Of a DNA stretch of 10,896 nucleotides, positions 1 to 8,467 are shown one piece after another. This stretch comes from an uncultured Eubacteriales bacterium (lineage in GTDB: Bacteria > Bacillota > Clostridia > Oscillospirales > Oscillospiraceae): NCBI GenBank assembly GCA_900549405.1, contig URNZ01000061.1, forward strand, positions 1 to 10,896, given 5' to 3'. How positions within the stretch are numbered: the first letter of the stretch is position 1; each line of letters opens with the position of its first letter. The notes beneath the pieces are model-generated. The model did not search any database. It was not told where the DNA came from and saw only the letters and a list, made by a program, of their open reading frames with translations. The position numbers and the translations under genes were made by a program.

Positions 1-1386
<1,386 letters not shown>

Positions 1387-1440
1387 GCCTCTGGAGGAAA
1401 TAAGACCCTCTGGAGCGCCGAATACAAGAATATTGCTTCG

Positions 1441-1469
1441 GTGGGGCGGGAGGTATCCTTCCGCCCCAC
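1441..1469 (+). repeat. Perfect 13-bp hairpin in the dnaK-dnaJ spacer
   Basis: GTGGGGCGGGAGG, a TAT loop, then CCTTCCGCCCCAC form a 13-bp stem with a single G-T wobble. No T-run follows (the next bases are TCGGGGCG), so it is not a standard intrinsic terminator. It is probably an mRNA processing or stability element, or a copy of a dispersed palindromic repeat. A weaker hairpin (CCGAA 1418-1422 with TTCGG 1437-1441) abuts it, and a 9-bp direct repeat CCTCTGGAG lies at 1388-1396 and 1407-1415. Confidence 0.8.
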
Positions 1470-1481
1470 TCGGGGCGTTCA

Positions 1482-1543
1482 GGCGGGCGCATAAGGTCGC
1501 TCCGCCGTGGGGAACGCGGCGAGGGAACGCACAGGCGTCCGCC
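1482..1543 (+). repeat. Nested inverted repeat in the dnaK-dnaJ spacer
   Basis: GGCGGGCGC (1482-1490) can pair with GCGTCCGCC (1535-1543), with one G-T wobble, enclosing a second stem CGCCG (1503-1507) with CGGCG (1517-1521). GTTTTCG follows, a poor T-tract. Together with the hairpin at 1441-1469 it makes most of the 192-nt spacer foldable. dnaJ's ribosome site (AAGGTG, 1566-1571) lies beyond it. The function is unknown; partial attenuation between dnaK and dnaJ is possible. Confidence 0.45.
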
Positions 1544-1578
1544 GTTTTCGTCCCTCCTGATACAGAAGGTGAAGAGAT

Positions 1579-2745
1579 ATGGCAGAACAGAAACGAGATT
1601 TTTATGAGGTCCTGGGCGTGAGCAAAACGGCCACGGACGAGGAGTTAAAGAAGGCCTACCGCAAGCTGGCCAAGAAATATCACCCGGATATGAACCCCGG
1701 GGACAAGGAGGCCGAGGCCAAGTTCAAAGAGGTGAACGAGGCCTATGAGGTCCTGTCCGACAAGGACAAGCGGGCCAAGTATGACCAGTTCGGCCATGCG
1801 GGGGTGGACCCCAACTTTGGCGCCGGCGGCTATGGCGGCGGTGGGTTCGATATGGGTGACATCGACCTGGGCGACCTGTTCGGGTCCTTCTTCGGCGGTG
1901 GCTTCGGCGGCGGCGGCTTCGGCGGCCAGCAGCGGGCCAACGCCCCCCAGCGGGGGGAGAGCCTGCGGGCCAACCTGACCATCTCCTTTGAGGAGGCCGC
2001 CTTTGGCTGCAAGAAGGAGATCGAGCTCACCCGCACCGAGGAGTGCCAGGACTGCCACGGCTCCGGCTGTCAGCCCGGCACCACGGCGGAGGTCTGTCCC
2101 GACTGCCGGGGCGCGGGCGTGGTGCGCATTCAGCGTGGTGGCGGCGGTTTCGCCTTTACCAGCACGGCCCCCTGTCAGCGGTGCCGGGGCACGGGCAAGA
2201 TCGTCCACAGCCCCTGCAAGAGCTGCGGCGGCGCGGGCGCGGTGCGCAAGAAGCGCCGCATCGAGGTGAACATCCCCGCCGGCATCAACGAGGGCCAGGC
2301 CATCTCCGTCCGGGGCCAGGGCAACGCGGGCAAGAACGGCGGCCCCTCCGGCGATCTGATCGTGGGCATCCGCATCCGGCCCAGCAGCATCTTCCAGCGG
2401 GAGGGCAACACCGTGCTGTATGAGCAGACGGTGTCCTTCTATCAGGCAACCATGGGCGCGGAGCTGGAGATCCCCACCATCGACGGCAAGGTGAAGTGGA
2501 CCCTGCCCGCCGGGACACAGCCGGGAACGACTTTCCGCCTGAAGGGCAAGGGCATCCCCAACCTTCAGGGCCGTGGCCGGGGCGACCAGTATGTCACCGT
2601 GAAGGTGAAGGTGCCCACCGGCCTGACCGGGGAGCAGAAGGAGGCCCTGCGGGCCTTCGGCGCGGCCATGGGCGAGGCTGTGGGCGCGGCGGAGGAGGAG
2701 TCCGGCCTGAAGGGCTTCTTCGACAAGCACAAGAAAAAGAAATAA
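1579..2745 (+). CDS. dnaJ: Chaperone protein DnaJ (Hsp40, type I)
   Basis: Co-chaperone that delivers unfolded substrates to DnaK and stimulates its ATPase. At 388 residues it has the full type I architecture. The N-terminal J domain carries HPD at 35-37. A Gly/Phe-rich region spans about 74-117, with [15 protein letters not shown] runs. The zinc region holds four CxxCxGxG repeats, CQDCHGSG (from 156), [16 protein letters not shown] and CKSCGGAG (213-220). Next come the two C-terminal substrate-binding beta domains and a lysine-rich tail. The ATG start is supported by AAGGTG seven bases upstream and by [14 protein letters not shown] being the usual DnaJ beginning. It follows dnaK in the same direction and ends at a strong terminator 15 nt downstream, so it is the last gene of the chaperone operon. 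All zinc cysteines and the HPD are intact, which makes an active protein likely. Confidence 0.98.
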   Translation: MAEQKRDFYEVLGVSKTATDEELKKAYRKLAKKYHPDMNPGDKEAEAKFKEVNEAYEVLSDKDKRAKYDQFGHAGVDPNFGAGGYGGGGFDMGDIDLGDLFGSFFGGGFGGGGFGGQQRANAPQRGESLRANLTISFEEAAFGCKKEIELTRTEECQDCHGSGCQPGTTAEVCPDCRGAGVVRIQRGGGGFAFTSTAPCQRCRGTGKIVHSPCKSCGGAGAVRKKRRIEVNIPAGINEGQAISVRGQGNAGKNGGPSGDLIVGIRIRPSSIFQREGNTVLYEQTVSFYQATMGAELEIPTIDGKVKWTLPAGTQPGTTFRLKGKGIPNLQGRGRGDQYVTVKVKVPTGLTGEQKEALRAFGAAMGEAVGAAEEESGLKGFFDKHKKKK

Positions 2746-2760
2746 GGCAAGACGCTGATA

Positions 2761-2804
2761 AGCGCCGCGTCCTTCCTGAGACTGGAAGGGCACGGCGCTT
2801 TTTT
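2761..2804 (+). terminator. Intrinsic terminator after dnaJ
   Basis: A 16-position stem, AGCGCCGCGTCCTTCC (2761-2776) against GGAAGGGCACGGCGCT (2784-2799), has one mismatch (C2768/A2792), one wobble and a 7-nt loop TGAGACT. It is followed directly by six T (2799-2804). It ends the dnaK-dnaJ transcript. Confidence 0.92.
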
Positions 2805-2812
2805 GCGCGCTG

Positions 2813-2875
2813 GACTTAATATGCAGCGGGTCAGACTTTATAATGCAAAGCGCGGACTTTAAAATATTAAGAAAT
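2813..2875 (+). repeat. Three imperfect 21-bp tandem repeats
   Basis: GACTT begins at 2813, 2834 and 2855, exactly 21 bp apart. Copies 2 and 3 share 13 of their first 17 bases (GACTTTATAATGCAAAG against GACTTTAAAATATTAAG). Copy 1 (GACTTAATATGCA) matches copy 2 if one T is skipped. The period equals two helical turns and the array sits just upstream of the promoter for the 55-codon gene. It could be binding sites for a regulator, or chance in AT-rich DNA. Confidence 0.4.
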
Positions 2876-2887
2876 CGTTAAAAATAC

Positions 2888-2915
2888 TGGTCAAAACGAA
2901 AATAAGATATATAAT
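2888..2915 (+). promoter_or_regulatory. Probable sigma-A promoter for the small membrane-protein gene
   Basis: A perfect -10 TATAAT (2910-2915) lies 16 bp after a weak -35 TGGTCA (2888-2893, 4/6). Surrounding DNA is strikingly AT-rich against GC-rich neighbours. Transcription would start near 2921 and the leader would carry a 6-bp hairpin, AACTCC (2936-2941) with GGAGTT (2946-2951), before the ribosome site. A second TATAAT at 2839-2844 lacks a credible -35. Confidence 0.5.
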
Positions 2916-2986
2916 ATAGACAAGGAAGAAAAGAGAACTCCAACAGGAGTTGTCGAAACCCACAATACCGGAGAAAGGAGCAGGAG

Positions 2987-3154
2987 ATGTTAGCGCTGCT
3001 GGAAAACGTATTTTATGCAAGGATGAGTTTGATGTTCCTCATCGTGGTGATCGCCCCCATCGTGGCCATGGCCGTGACCAGCGGGATCTATTTCCTGCTG
3101 GACCTGCTGGGCTTTTTCGGCGGGCACCTCTTCGGAAGAAGGATGGGCACGTGA
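2987..3154 (+). CDS. Small hydrophobic membrane protein, 55 residues, function unknown
   Basis: The frame ATG (2987) to TGA (3152-3154) encodes 55 residues beginning MLALLENVFYARMSLM. AAGGAG (2975-2980) lies 6 nt before the ATG, an excellent ribosome site, and a terminator follows 15 nt after the stop. Residues 13-31 (MSLMFLIVVIAPIVAMAVT) form a clear membrane helix. Residues 34-44 (IYFLLDLLGFF) may form a second, shorter one, after which comes a basic tail, FGRRMGT. There is no signal-peptidase site and there are no cysteines. I recognise no family. It stands alone between the chaperone operon and the convergent dipicolinate genes, with its own promoter and terminator; the sporulation neighbours are opposite in strand, so a shared role is only a guess. 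A longer open frame overlapping it (TTG at 2950) has no ribosome site and a protein-unlike composition. Confidence 0.72.
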   Translation: MLALLENVFYARMSLMFLIVVIAPIVAMAVTSGIYFLLDLLGFFGGHLFGRRMGT

Positions 3155-3169
3155 CATAGTCAGAAACGC

Positions 3170-3202
3170 GGGCGGCTCCCCAATTTGGGGAGCCGCCCTT
3201 TT
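3170..3202. terminator. Shared terminator between the small gene and dpaB
   Basis: A perfect 12-bp stem GGGCGGCTCCCC (3170-3181) / GGGGAGCCGCCC (3187-3198) has an AATTT loop. On the + strand TTTT (3199-3202) and then GCGTTT follow. Flanking AAACGC (3164-3169) and GCGTTT (3203-3208) are also inverted. It lies between two convergent genes, 15 nt from one stop and 4 nt from the other, so it probably serves both, more strongly on the + strand; on the minus strand the tail is only GCGTTTCTG. Confidence 0.85.
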
Positions 3203-3206
3203 GCGT

Positions 3207-3785
3207 TTACGGTGTGGTCAGCAGGGGCTGGAGCTGGTATCCCTCTAAAGCCGCCTGGGCGGCGGCGGGGACCAGGGTGAAATCGGCTACCAGAGAGGTG
3301 GGCTTGTGCAGGGGATCGTCCTGGCCGAAGGGGACAAAGTAGATGTATTTCCGGGCCAGCAGCGCCCCGATGGCGGCGGCGGAGGCGGACAGCCCGTCGT
3401 TGGTGGAGGGGGCGATGAGCAGGGGGCGGCCATTGCGCAGGTGGGCCTTGGCGGCCATGGTCACGCTGGAGTCGGTGACCCCGGCGGCCAGCTTGCCCAG
3501 GGTGTTCCCCGTGCAGGGGCAGATGACGAGCAGATCCAGCAGCTTTTGGGGGCCGATGGGCTCGGCGGCCTTCATCGTGGCGATGACCCGGTGGTCGCAG
3601 ATGCGCTCCATCTCCCGCATCAGGTCGTGGGCGTTGCCGAAGCGGGTGTCGGTGGCGGCGGTACACTCCGAGACGATGGGGACCACGTTTCTCCACCGGG
3701 CGCGGACCTGTTCCAGGGCGGCCATGGCCCGGGCGTGGGTGCAGAAGGAGCCGCACATGGCAAAGCCGACAGTCTTTTCTTCCAA
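3207..3785 (-). CDS. dpaB: Dipicolinate synthase subunit B (SpoVFB/DpaB)
   Basis: Flavoprotein-like subunit of dipicolinate synthase, which with DpaA makes dipicolinic acid from a lysine-pathway intermediate in the mother cell for export into the forespore. The protein has 192 residues, close to B. subtilis SpoVFB (about 200). Seen are the N-terminal GFAMCGSFCTHARA (7-20), PCTGNTLGKLA (90-100), TDSSVTMAAKAHLRNGRP (104-121), PSTNDGLS (126-133) and IYFVPFGQDDP (148-158), all characteristic of the family. The start is a TTG (complement of 3783-3785), chosen because AGGAAGG lies 7 nt upstream and the first in-frame ATG (residue 10) would cut into the conserved N-terminal strand. It starts 29 nt after the dpaA stop, so the two form one operon, as in B. 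subtilis spoVF. No asd or dapG follows. Identity is secure; the start is probable. Confidence 0.93.
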   Translation of the reverse strand: MEEKTVGFAMCGSFCTHARAMAALEQVRARWRNVVPIVSECTAATDTRFGNAHDLMREMERICDHRVIATMKAAEPIGPQKLLDLLVICPCTGNTLGKLAAGVTDSSVTMAAKAHLRNGRPLLIAPSTNDGLSASAAAIGALLARKYIYFVPFGQDDPLHKPTSLVADFTLVPAAAQAALEGYQLQPLLTTP

Positions 3786-3814
3786 GAAGATCCCTTCCTT
3801 TCAAACGGTGGGGC

Positions 3815-4690
3815 TCATTGCCCCAGCTCCTGGAGCATATTATAAATGGCGGTCTGGATGGCCGCCCCGGCGGTGACGGGGGCTACTTTTCCCGGCAGAG
3901 CCAGGGCCCAGATGACGGCCAGGCCCAGTTCCCCCGCCGCAGTCTGGTCCACGCCCCCGGGCTTGGAGGCCAGGTCCAGGATCAGGCAGTCGGGCTTCAG
4001 GTCCTCCAGCTCCCGCCGGGTGAGGACAGGGGCGGGGATGGTGTTCACCACCAGGTCATAGCCGCACAGCCAGCCCGCCAGGTGGCTGAGAGGCTGGGGG
4101 TCGAAGCCCATGGCCTGGGCCCAGGCCAGCTGATCGTACTTCCGGGCGGCTACGCTCACCCTGGCCCCCAGGGCGGCAAAGCGCTGGGCGGTGATGCGGC
4201 CCACCCGGCCAAAGCCCAGCACCAGCACCCGGGAGCCGTGGATGGTGATGGGCAGGTGCTCCATGGCCAGCTGCACCGCCCCCTCCGCCGTGGGCACCGC
4301 GTTGGCCACCGCCAGCTCCTCCCGGGCGAAGTAGTCGTGGATGGTCAGCCCCCGGGCCTGGGCCAGGGCGCGGGTGTCCGGGTCCACCCGCCCGCCGCAC
4401 AGGAATTGCCGGGGGGACAGGCGGTCTAAGATGGGGGCCAGGGGATGCTCCGCCACTGACAGAGGGGCGTTGAGCAGTCCATCCCCCAGGCTGACCGTAA
4501 GGGGCAGCACCACGCAGTCGGCCCGGGCCAGGCCGCCCAGGTGGTCCTCCGGGACCAGACCGGAGAGGAGCTCGCCCCCGGCGTCCAGGGCGTAGACATG
4601 GACGGTGTGGCCGTCCTGGGAGAGCAGCTGGGCCAGGCGGAGCTGGCGCATGTCGCCCCCCACCACCCAAAAATTCAGTTCATGGTTCAT
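3815..4690 (-). CDS. dpaA: Dipicolinate synthase subunit A (SpoVFA/DpaA)
   Basis: NAD(P)-binding subunit of dipicolinate synthase, acting late in sporulation in the mother cell. The protein has 291 residues (B. subtilis about 297). An N-terminal Rossmann-like domain starts MNHELNFWVVGGDMRQL, with R16 and Q17 in the typical GGDxRQ stretch. A second nucleotide-binding fold carries VLVLGFGRVG (155-164). Near the C terminus, LILDLASKPGGVD fits the D-3-phosphoglycerate-dehydrogenase-like fold. The start at 4690 has GGGAGG seven bases upstream. The frame stays open to an ATG at 4792, but that would add 34 unconserved residues, would start inside a repeat-like region and would bury the ribosome site and promoter, so I rejected it. 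The dpaA stop and dpaB start are 29 nt apart. A sigma-K-like promoter lies just upstream. Confidence in identity is high. Confidence 0.95.
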   Translation of the reverse strand: MNHELNFWVVGGDMRQLRLAQLLSQDGHTVHVYALDAGGELLSGLVPEDHLGGLARADCVVLPLTVSLGDGLLNAPLSVAEHPLAPILDRLSPRQFLCGGRVDPDTRALAQARGLTIHDYFAREELAVANAVPTAEGAVQLAMEHLPITIHGSRVLVLGFGRVGRITAQRFAALGARVSVAARKYDQLAWAQAMGFDPQPLSHLAGWLCGYDLVVNTIPAPVLTRRELEDLKPDCLILDLASKPGGVDQTAAGELGLAVIWALALPGKVAPVTAGAAIQTAIYNMLQELGQ

Positions 4691-4717
4691 AGCGGACCTC
4701 CCATATTCGTACTGCCC

Positions 4718-4746
4718 CAGATTATGCGGGGAGGCGGGGAGGGGTG
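4718..4746 (-). promoter_or_regulatory. Sigma-K-like promoter for dpaA-dpaB
   Basis: On the minus strand CACC (4743-4746) is followed by a 16-bp spacer and CATAATCTG (4718-4726). The published sigma-K pattern in B. subtilis is mACm at -35 and CATAnnnTA at -10; here only the final A is not met. B. subtilis spoVF is known to be a late mother-cell (sigma-K) operon. The predicted start near 4710 leaves a ~20-nt leader with the ribosome site. No good sigma-A promoter is visible in this gap. Confidence 0.5.
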
Positions 4747-4755
4747 AAAAGCAAA

Positions 4756-4778
4756 GCGGGCGGCCAAAGGCAGCCCGC
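4756..4778 (-). terminator. Possible second terminator in the etfA-dpaA gap
   Basis: Read on the minus strand, GCGGGCTGCC TTT GGCCGCCCGC is a 10-position stem with one mismatch, followed by the T-rich TTTGCTTTTC. It lies about 85 nt beyond the main etfA terminator and could stop read-through into dpaA. It could equally be half of a dispersed repeat with the hairpin at 4800-4821. Confidence 0.4.
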
Positions 4779-4799
4779 GATGATTGATGCACTAACGAC

Positions 4800-4821
4800 G
4801 GGCGGACACAGAGGTCCGCCC
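4800..4821. repeat. Palindrome of the GTAGGGGCGG...CCGCCC type
   Basis: GGGCGGAC (4800-4807), loop ACAGAG, then GTCCGCCC (4814-4821). On the minus strand it reads TGTAGGGGCGGACC and so on. In my recollection similar 'TGTAGGGGCG...CGCCC' palindromes are dispersed in many Firmicutes intergenic regions, so this is likely a repeat copy; that cannot be tested within one window. Confidence 0.5.
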
Positions 4822-4862
4822 CTACAGGTGGCTGCCGATGGCCGGTGCGGTGAAATAGGCAT

Positions 4863-4897
4863 AAAAAGCCCCGCTTTCCAAATCGGAAAGCGGGGCT
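4863..4897 (-). terminator. Intrinsic terminator after etfA
   Basis: The minus strand reads AGCCCCGCTTTCC, loop GATTT, GGAAAGCGGGGCT, then TTTT: a perfect 13-bp stem with a T-run of five including the stem's last base. It lies 21 nt after the etfA stop and closes the bcd-etfB-etfA operon. Confidence 0.95.
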
Positions 4898-4918
4898 GAA
4901 CGCTCTGAGAGCAGCTGC

Positions 4919-6031
4919 TTACTTGGCAGCCTTGGCGGCCTTGATGGCCTCGATGAGCATGGGGGTGACCTTGAACAGATCGCCGCAGATGCCGTAGTCG
5001 GCAACCTCGAAGATGGGGGCGGTCTCGTTCTTGTTCACGGCGATGATGCACTCGGAGTCCTGCATACCAGCCTTGTGCTGGATGGCGCCGGAGATACCCA
5101 GGGCAACATAGATCTTGGGGTGAACGGTCTTGCCGGTCTGGCCGACCTGGTGGTCAGCGGACATCCAGCCGGAGTCCACCACGGCACGGGAAGCGCCCAC
5201 GACGCCGCCCAGGACCTCGGCCAGCTCCTTAGCCAGCTTGATGCCGCCGTCCACGTCCTTGGAGATACCACGGCCCACGGAGACGACCACGTCGGCGCCG
5301 ATCAGGTCGACCAGCTTCTTGGCGGCCTTGACGACCTCCACGACCTCGGTCTGCATGTCGGCCTCGGTCAGGGAGACAACGGGCTTGATGATCTCGCAGG
5401 CGTCGGCCTTGGCCTGATCGAAAGCGGCCTTCTTCATCACGCCGGGACGGACAGTGGCCATGGCGGGACGGAAGCGGGGGCAGATGATGGTGGCCATCAG
5501 GTGACCGCCGAAAGCGGGACGGGTCATCTTCAGGTTGCGGTCATCTTCCTTGATGCTGTCGATGGCAGCGGGGGCCAGGGTGGAGGACTCGCGCAGGAAG
5601 TCCTTGTACTTGGGCACGTCGATGTCCAGGTGGGTGCAGTCGGCGCACAGACCGGTGTGCAGACGGGCAGCGCAGCGGGGGCCCAGATCGCGGCCAATGT
5701 TGGTGGCGCCGATCAGCATGACCTCGGGCTTGTACTCCTCGATGGTGTCGCAGATGACCTTGGTGTAGCCGTCGGTGGTGTAGTTGGCCAGCAGGGGGTG
5801 GTCGCAGACATAGACGCCGTCAGCGCCATAACCGCCCAGCTCCTTGGCGATGCCCTCCACGTTGTGGCCCAGCAGGATACCATACAGCTTGGTCCCCAGC
5901 TCGTCGGCCAGCTTGCGGCCCTCGGAGATCAGCTCGAAGGAGGTGGGCATCATGGTGCCCTGACGCTGCTCACAGAAAACCCACACGCCGCCCTTGAAGG
6001 CAGCGATATCAGCGCTATTGAAAGTAGACAT
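4919..6031 (-). CDS. etfA: Electron transfer flavoprotein alpha subunit (EtfA)
   Basis: Cytosolic FAD-binding subunit of the ETF that partners butyryl-CoA dehydrogenase; in clostridia the EtfAB-Bcd complex couples crotonyl-CoA reduction by NADH to ferredoxin reduction. The protein has 370 residues. The N-terminal domain starts at about [12 protein letters not shown] (14-25). A central stretch, [18 protein letters not shown], is an insertion I associate with clostridial EtfA. The C-terminal FAD domain has [11 protein letters not shown] (279-289), QVGQTGKTV (295-303) and the family signature [16 protein letters not shown] (308-323) with [11 protein letters not shown] (331-341). There is no N-terminal ferredoxin-like extension. 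The start ATG lies 21 nt after the etfB stop, with AAGGGAG upstream at a somewhat long distance. It is the last gene of bcd-etfB-etfA, with a terminator 21 nt downstream. Bifurcation is inferred from the partner genes. Confidence 0.97.
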   Translation of the reverse strand: MSTFNSADIAAFKGGVWVFCEQRQGTMMPTSFELISEGRKLADELGTKLYGILLGHNVEGIAKELGGYGADGVYVCDHPLLANYTTDGYTKVICDTIEEYKPEVMLIGATNIGRDLGPRCAARLHTGLCADCTHLDIDVPKYKDFLRESSTLAPAAIDSIKEDDRNLKMTRPAFGGHLMATIICPRFRPAMATVRPGVMKKAAFDQAKADACEIIKPVVSLTEADMQTEVVEVVKAAKKLVDLIGADVVVSVGRGISKDVDGGIKLAKELAEVLGGVVGASRAVVDSGWMSADHQVGQTGKTVHPKIYVALGISGAIQHKAGMQDSECIIAVNKNETAPIFEVADYGICGDLFKVTPMLIEAIKAAKAAK

Positions 6032-6052
6032 ATTCTTCCGTTCTCCCTTCTA

Positions 6053-6853
6053 TCAGATGAGGTGCTTGCCGGCCAGGATGCCAGCCAGCTTGTCGCAGGT
6101 GTCTTTGTCGGCGCCTTCCAGCATCATGCCGGCACCCTTCTGGGGAGGCGTGAAGGACTTGAAAATGTTGGTGGGGGAGCCCTTCAGACCGATGGTGGTG
6201 GGGTCGATCAGGGGATCGTCCTTCAGGGTGTTGTAATCGAACACCTCATAGGGCTTCTCATAGCACTCGAAGATGCCGCCCACGCTCATATAACGGGGCT
6301 GGTTCAGCTCCTTGATGCAGGTGATGAGGCAGGGAGTCTTGACCTTGATGGTCATATAACCGTCCTCCAGCATACGCTTGACGGTCAGGGTGTCGCCGTC
6401 CTTCTTGATGTCGGCGGCATAGGAGACCTGGGGCAGGCCCAGCTTCTCGGCGATCTGAGGACCGACCTGAGCGGTGTCGCCGTCGATGGCCTGACGGCCG
6501 CACATCACGATGTCGTCCTTCTCCACGCCAATCTTGTTGATGGCAGCGGCCAGGATCTGAGAGGTGGCATAGGTGTCGGAACCGCCGAACTCGCGGGCGG
6601 AGACCAGCACGGCGCGGTCGGCACCGCGGGCCAGGACCTCGCGCAGCATGGCCTCGGCAGGAGGGGGACCCATGGAGACGATCACGACCTCGGCGCCGGT
6701 CTGCTCCTTCAGGGTCAGGGCGGCCTCCACAGCGTTCAGGTCATCGGGGTTGGTGATGGCGGCCATAGAGGCACGGTTCAGGGTGCCGTCGGGATTCACG
6801 GCCACCTTACCGGAGGTATCAGGGACCTGCTTGACACAAACAATGATTTTCAT
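6053..6853 (-). CDS. etfB: Electron transfer flavoprotein beta subunit (EtfB)
   Basis: Second ETF subunit; in bifurcating ETFs it binds the FAD that takes a hydride from NADH. The protein has 266 residues, the usual size. The N terminus MKIIVCVKQVPDTSGKV is classic EtfB. Also seen are TNPDDLNAVEAAL (34-46), VIVSMGPP (57-64) and CGRQAIDGDTAQVGPQ (118-133). The DGDTAQVGP stretch (124-132) is the nucleotide-binding signature found in clostridial, bifurcation-type EtfB. The ATG has AGGAGG nine bases upstream and lies 18 nt after the bcd stop, so it is co-transcribed with bcd and etfA. No defect is visible. The specific claim that it bifurcates is inference; the family call is secure. Confidence 0.97.
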   Translation of the reverse strand: MKIIVCVKQVPDTSGKVAVNPDGTLNRASMAAITNPDDLNAVEAALTLKEQTGAEVVIVSMGPPPAEAMLREVLARGADRAVLVSAREFGGSDTYATSQILAAAINKIGVEKDDIVMCGRQAIDGDTAQVGPQIAEKLGLPQVSYAADIKKDGDTLTVKRMLEDGYMTIKVKTPCLITCIKELNQPRYMSVGGIFECYEKPYEVFDYNTLKDDPLIDPTTIGLKGSPTNIFKSFTPPQKGAGMMLEGADKDTCDKLAGILAGKHLI

Positions 6854-6871
6854 TTCAATCTGCCTCCTAAC

Positions 6872-8014
<1,143 letters not shown>

Positions 8015-8083
8015 TTTTCAGTCCTCCTACATTTTTTACTTGGGGGTCATCGGGAAGCCCGCAGCCTGCGTTCGCTCCAGGGT

Positions 8084-8139
8084 CTTGCATAGAGGGAACA
8101 GACGGCGGGCAGACGATACAGGGACGGTTACCGTGCAAG
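8084..8139 (-). other. Long-range stem in the bcd leader
   Basis: TCTTGCA-type and TGCAAGT-type segments at 8082-8089 and 8134-8140 can close a stem (7 of 8 positions). Inside lie two copies of CAGACG (+ strand, near 8099 and 8110) and a small ACGG-TTA-CCGT hairpin (8124-8134). Further short hairpins (CGGGAAGCCCG, CGCAGCCTGCG) occupy 8051-8070. I recognise no riboswitch class. The region between the Rex site and bcd is otherwise featureless. Confidence 0.3.
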
Positions 8140-8150
8140 TCGGCTGTCAT

Positions 8151-8168
8151 TTGTTATAAATTTAACAA
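8151..8168. promoter_or_regulatory. Rex operator (NADH-responsive) in the bcd leader
   Basis: TTGTTATAAATTTAACAA matches the published Rex consensus TTGTTAAnnnnTTAACAA at 13 of 14 fixed bases; the right arm is perfect. Rex represses fermentation genes, including bcd/butyrate operons, in Clostridia and is released by NADH. On the minus strand the site contains TATAAC (8153-8158), a possible -10 of a second promoter with no good -35. The clear upstream promoter (-10 at 8263-8268) is about 100 bp away, so Rex would act there as a roadblock. Confidence 0.85.
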
Positions 8169-8178
8169 TCTGACCCCG

Positions 8179-8216
8179 AAAAAATCGCAACACGGGCCTG
8201 TTTACCCATCGTTGCG
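8179..8216 (-). terminator. Attenuator-like hairpin with T-tract in the bcd leader
   Basis: On the minus strand CGCAAC (8211-8216) pairs with GTTGCG (8186-8191). Inside, GGG/CCC (8204-8206 with 8193-8195) extends the stem across a small bulge with wobbles. The stem is followed by A and six T (8184-8179). It lies downstream of the sigma-A-type promoter and upstream of the Rex site, so it either attenuates the operon or ends a short (~80-nt) leader RNA. Confidence 0.55.
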
Positions 8217-8262
8217 GAGTTTATCAAACACGGTCTGCATACGCAGGATTTTGACTATACGA

Positions 8263-8291
8263 ATTATACCACCAAACCCCAGGCATTGCAA
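8263..8291 (-). promoter_or_regulatory. Sigma-A promoter upstream of bcd-etfB-etfA
   Basis: TTGCAA (8286-8291), a 17-bp spacer, then TATAAT (8263-8268) with an extended-minus-10 TGG immediately before it. The -35 falls in the palindrome ATTGCAAT (8285-8292), flanked by CCCCAG and CTGGGG, which could be an operator. The expected start is near 8256, giving a leader of roughly 240 nt. Confidence 0.75.
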
Positions 8292-8399
8292 TAGGCTGGG
8301 GGCTGGTAATGTTCACTATTTTTGACGAAATTTTAACGCTTTAGCCGGGGGGAAATGACGGAGAAAAATCATAACGGGCCGGAAAAGGGAAAAAAGGCG

Positions 8400-8432
8400 A
8401 AAAAAGCCCCGGTATCACGCGGATACCGGGGC
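8400..8432 (-). terminator. Intrinsic terminator after hbd
   Basis: On the minus strand GCCCCGGTATC, loop CGCGT, GATACCGGGGC: a perfect 11-bp stem followed by six T (8405-8400). It stands 35 nt after the hbd stop and separates hbd from the bcd operon. Confidence 0.93.
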
Positions 8433-8467
8433 CGAAAGTATAAGGGAAATGTGCCGAAAGGCGAAAC

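Noticed and set aside
2950..3159. A 69-codon frame starting at TTG overlapping the small membrane-protein gene
   Set aside because: It has no ribosome site, a charged low-complexity product and a worse fit than the ATG frame at 2987.
4691..4792. An N-terminal extension of dpaA to an ATG at 4792
   Set aside because: It adds 34 unconserved residues across a hairpin and the likely promoter; the ATG at 4690 has a good ribosome site and gives the family length.
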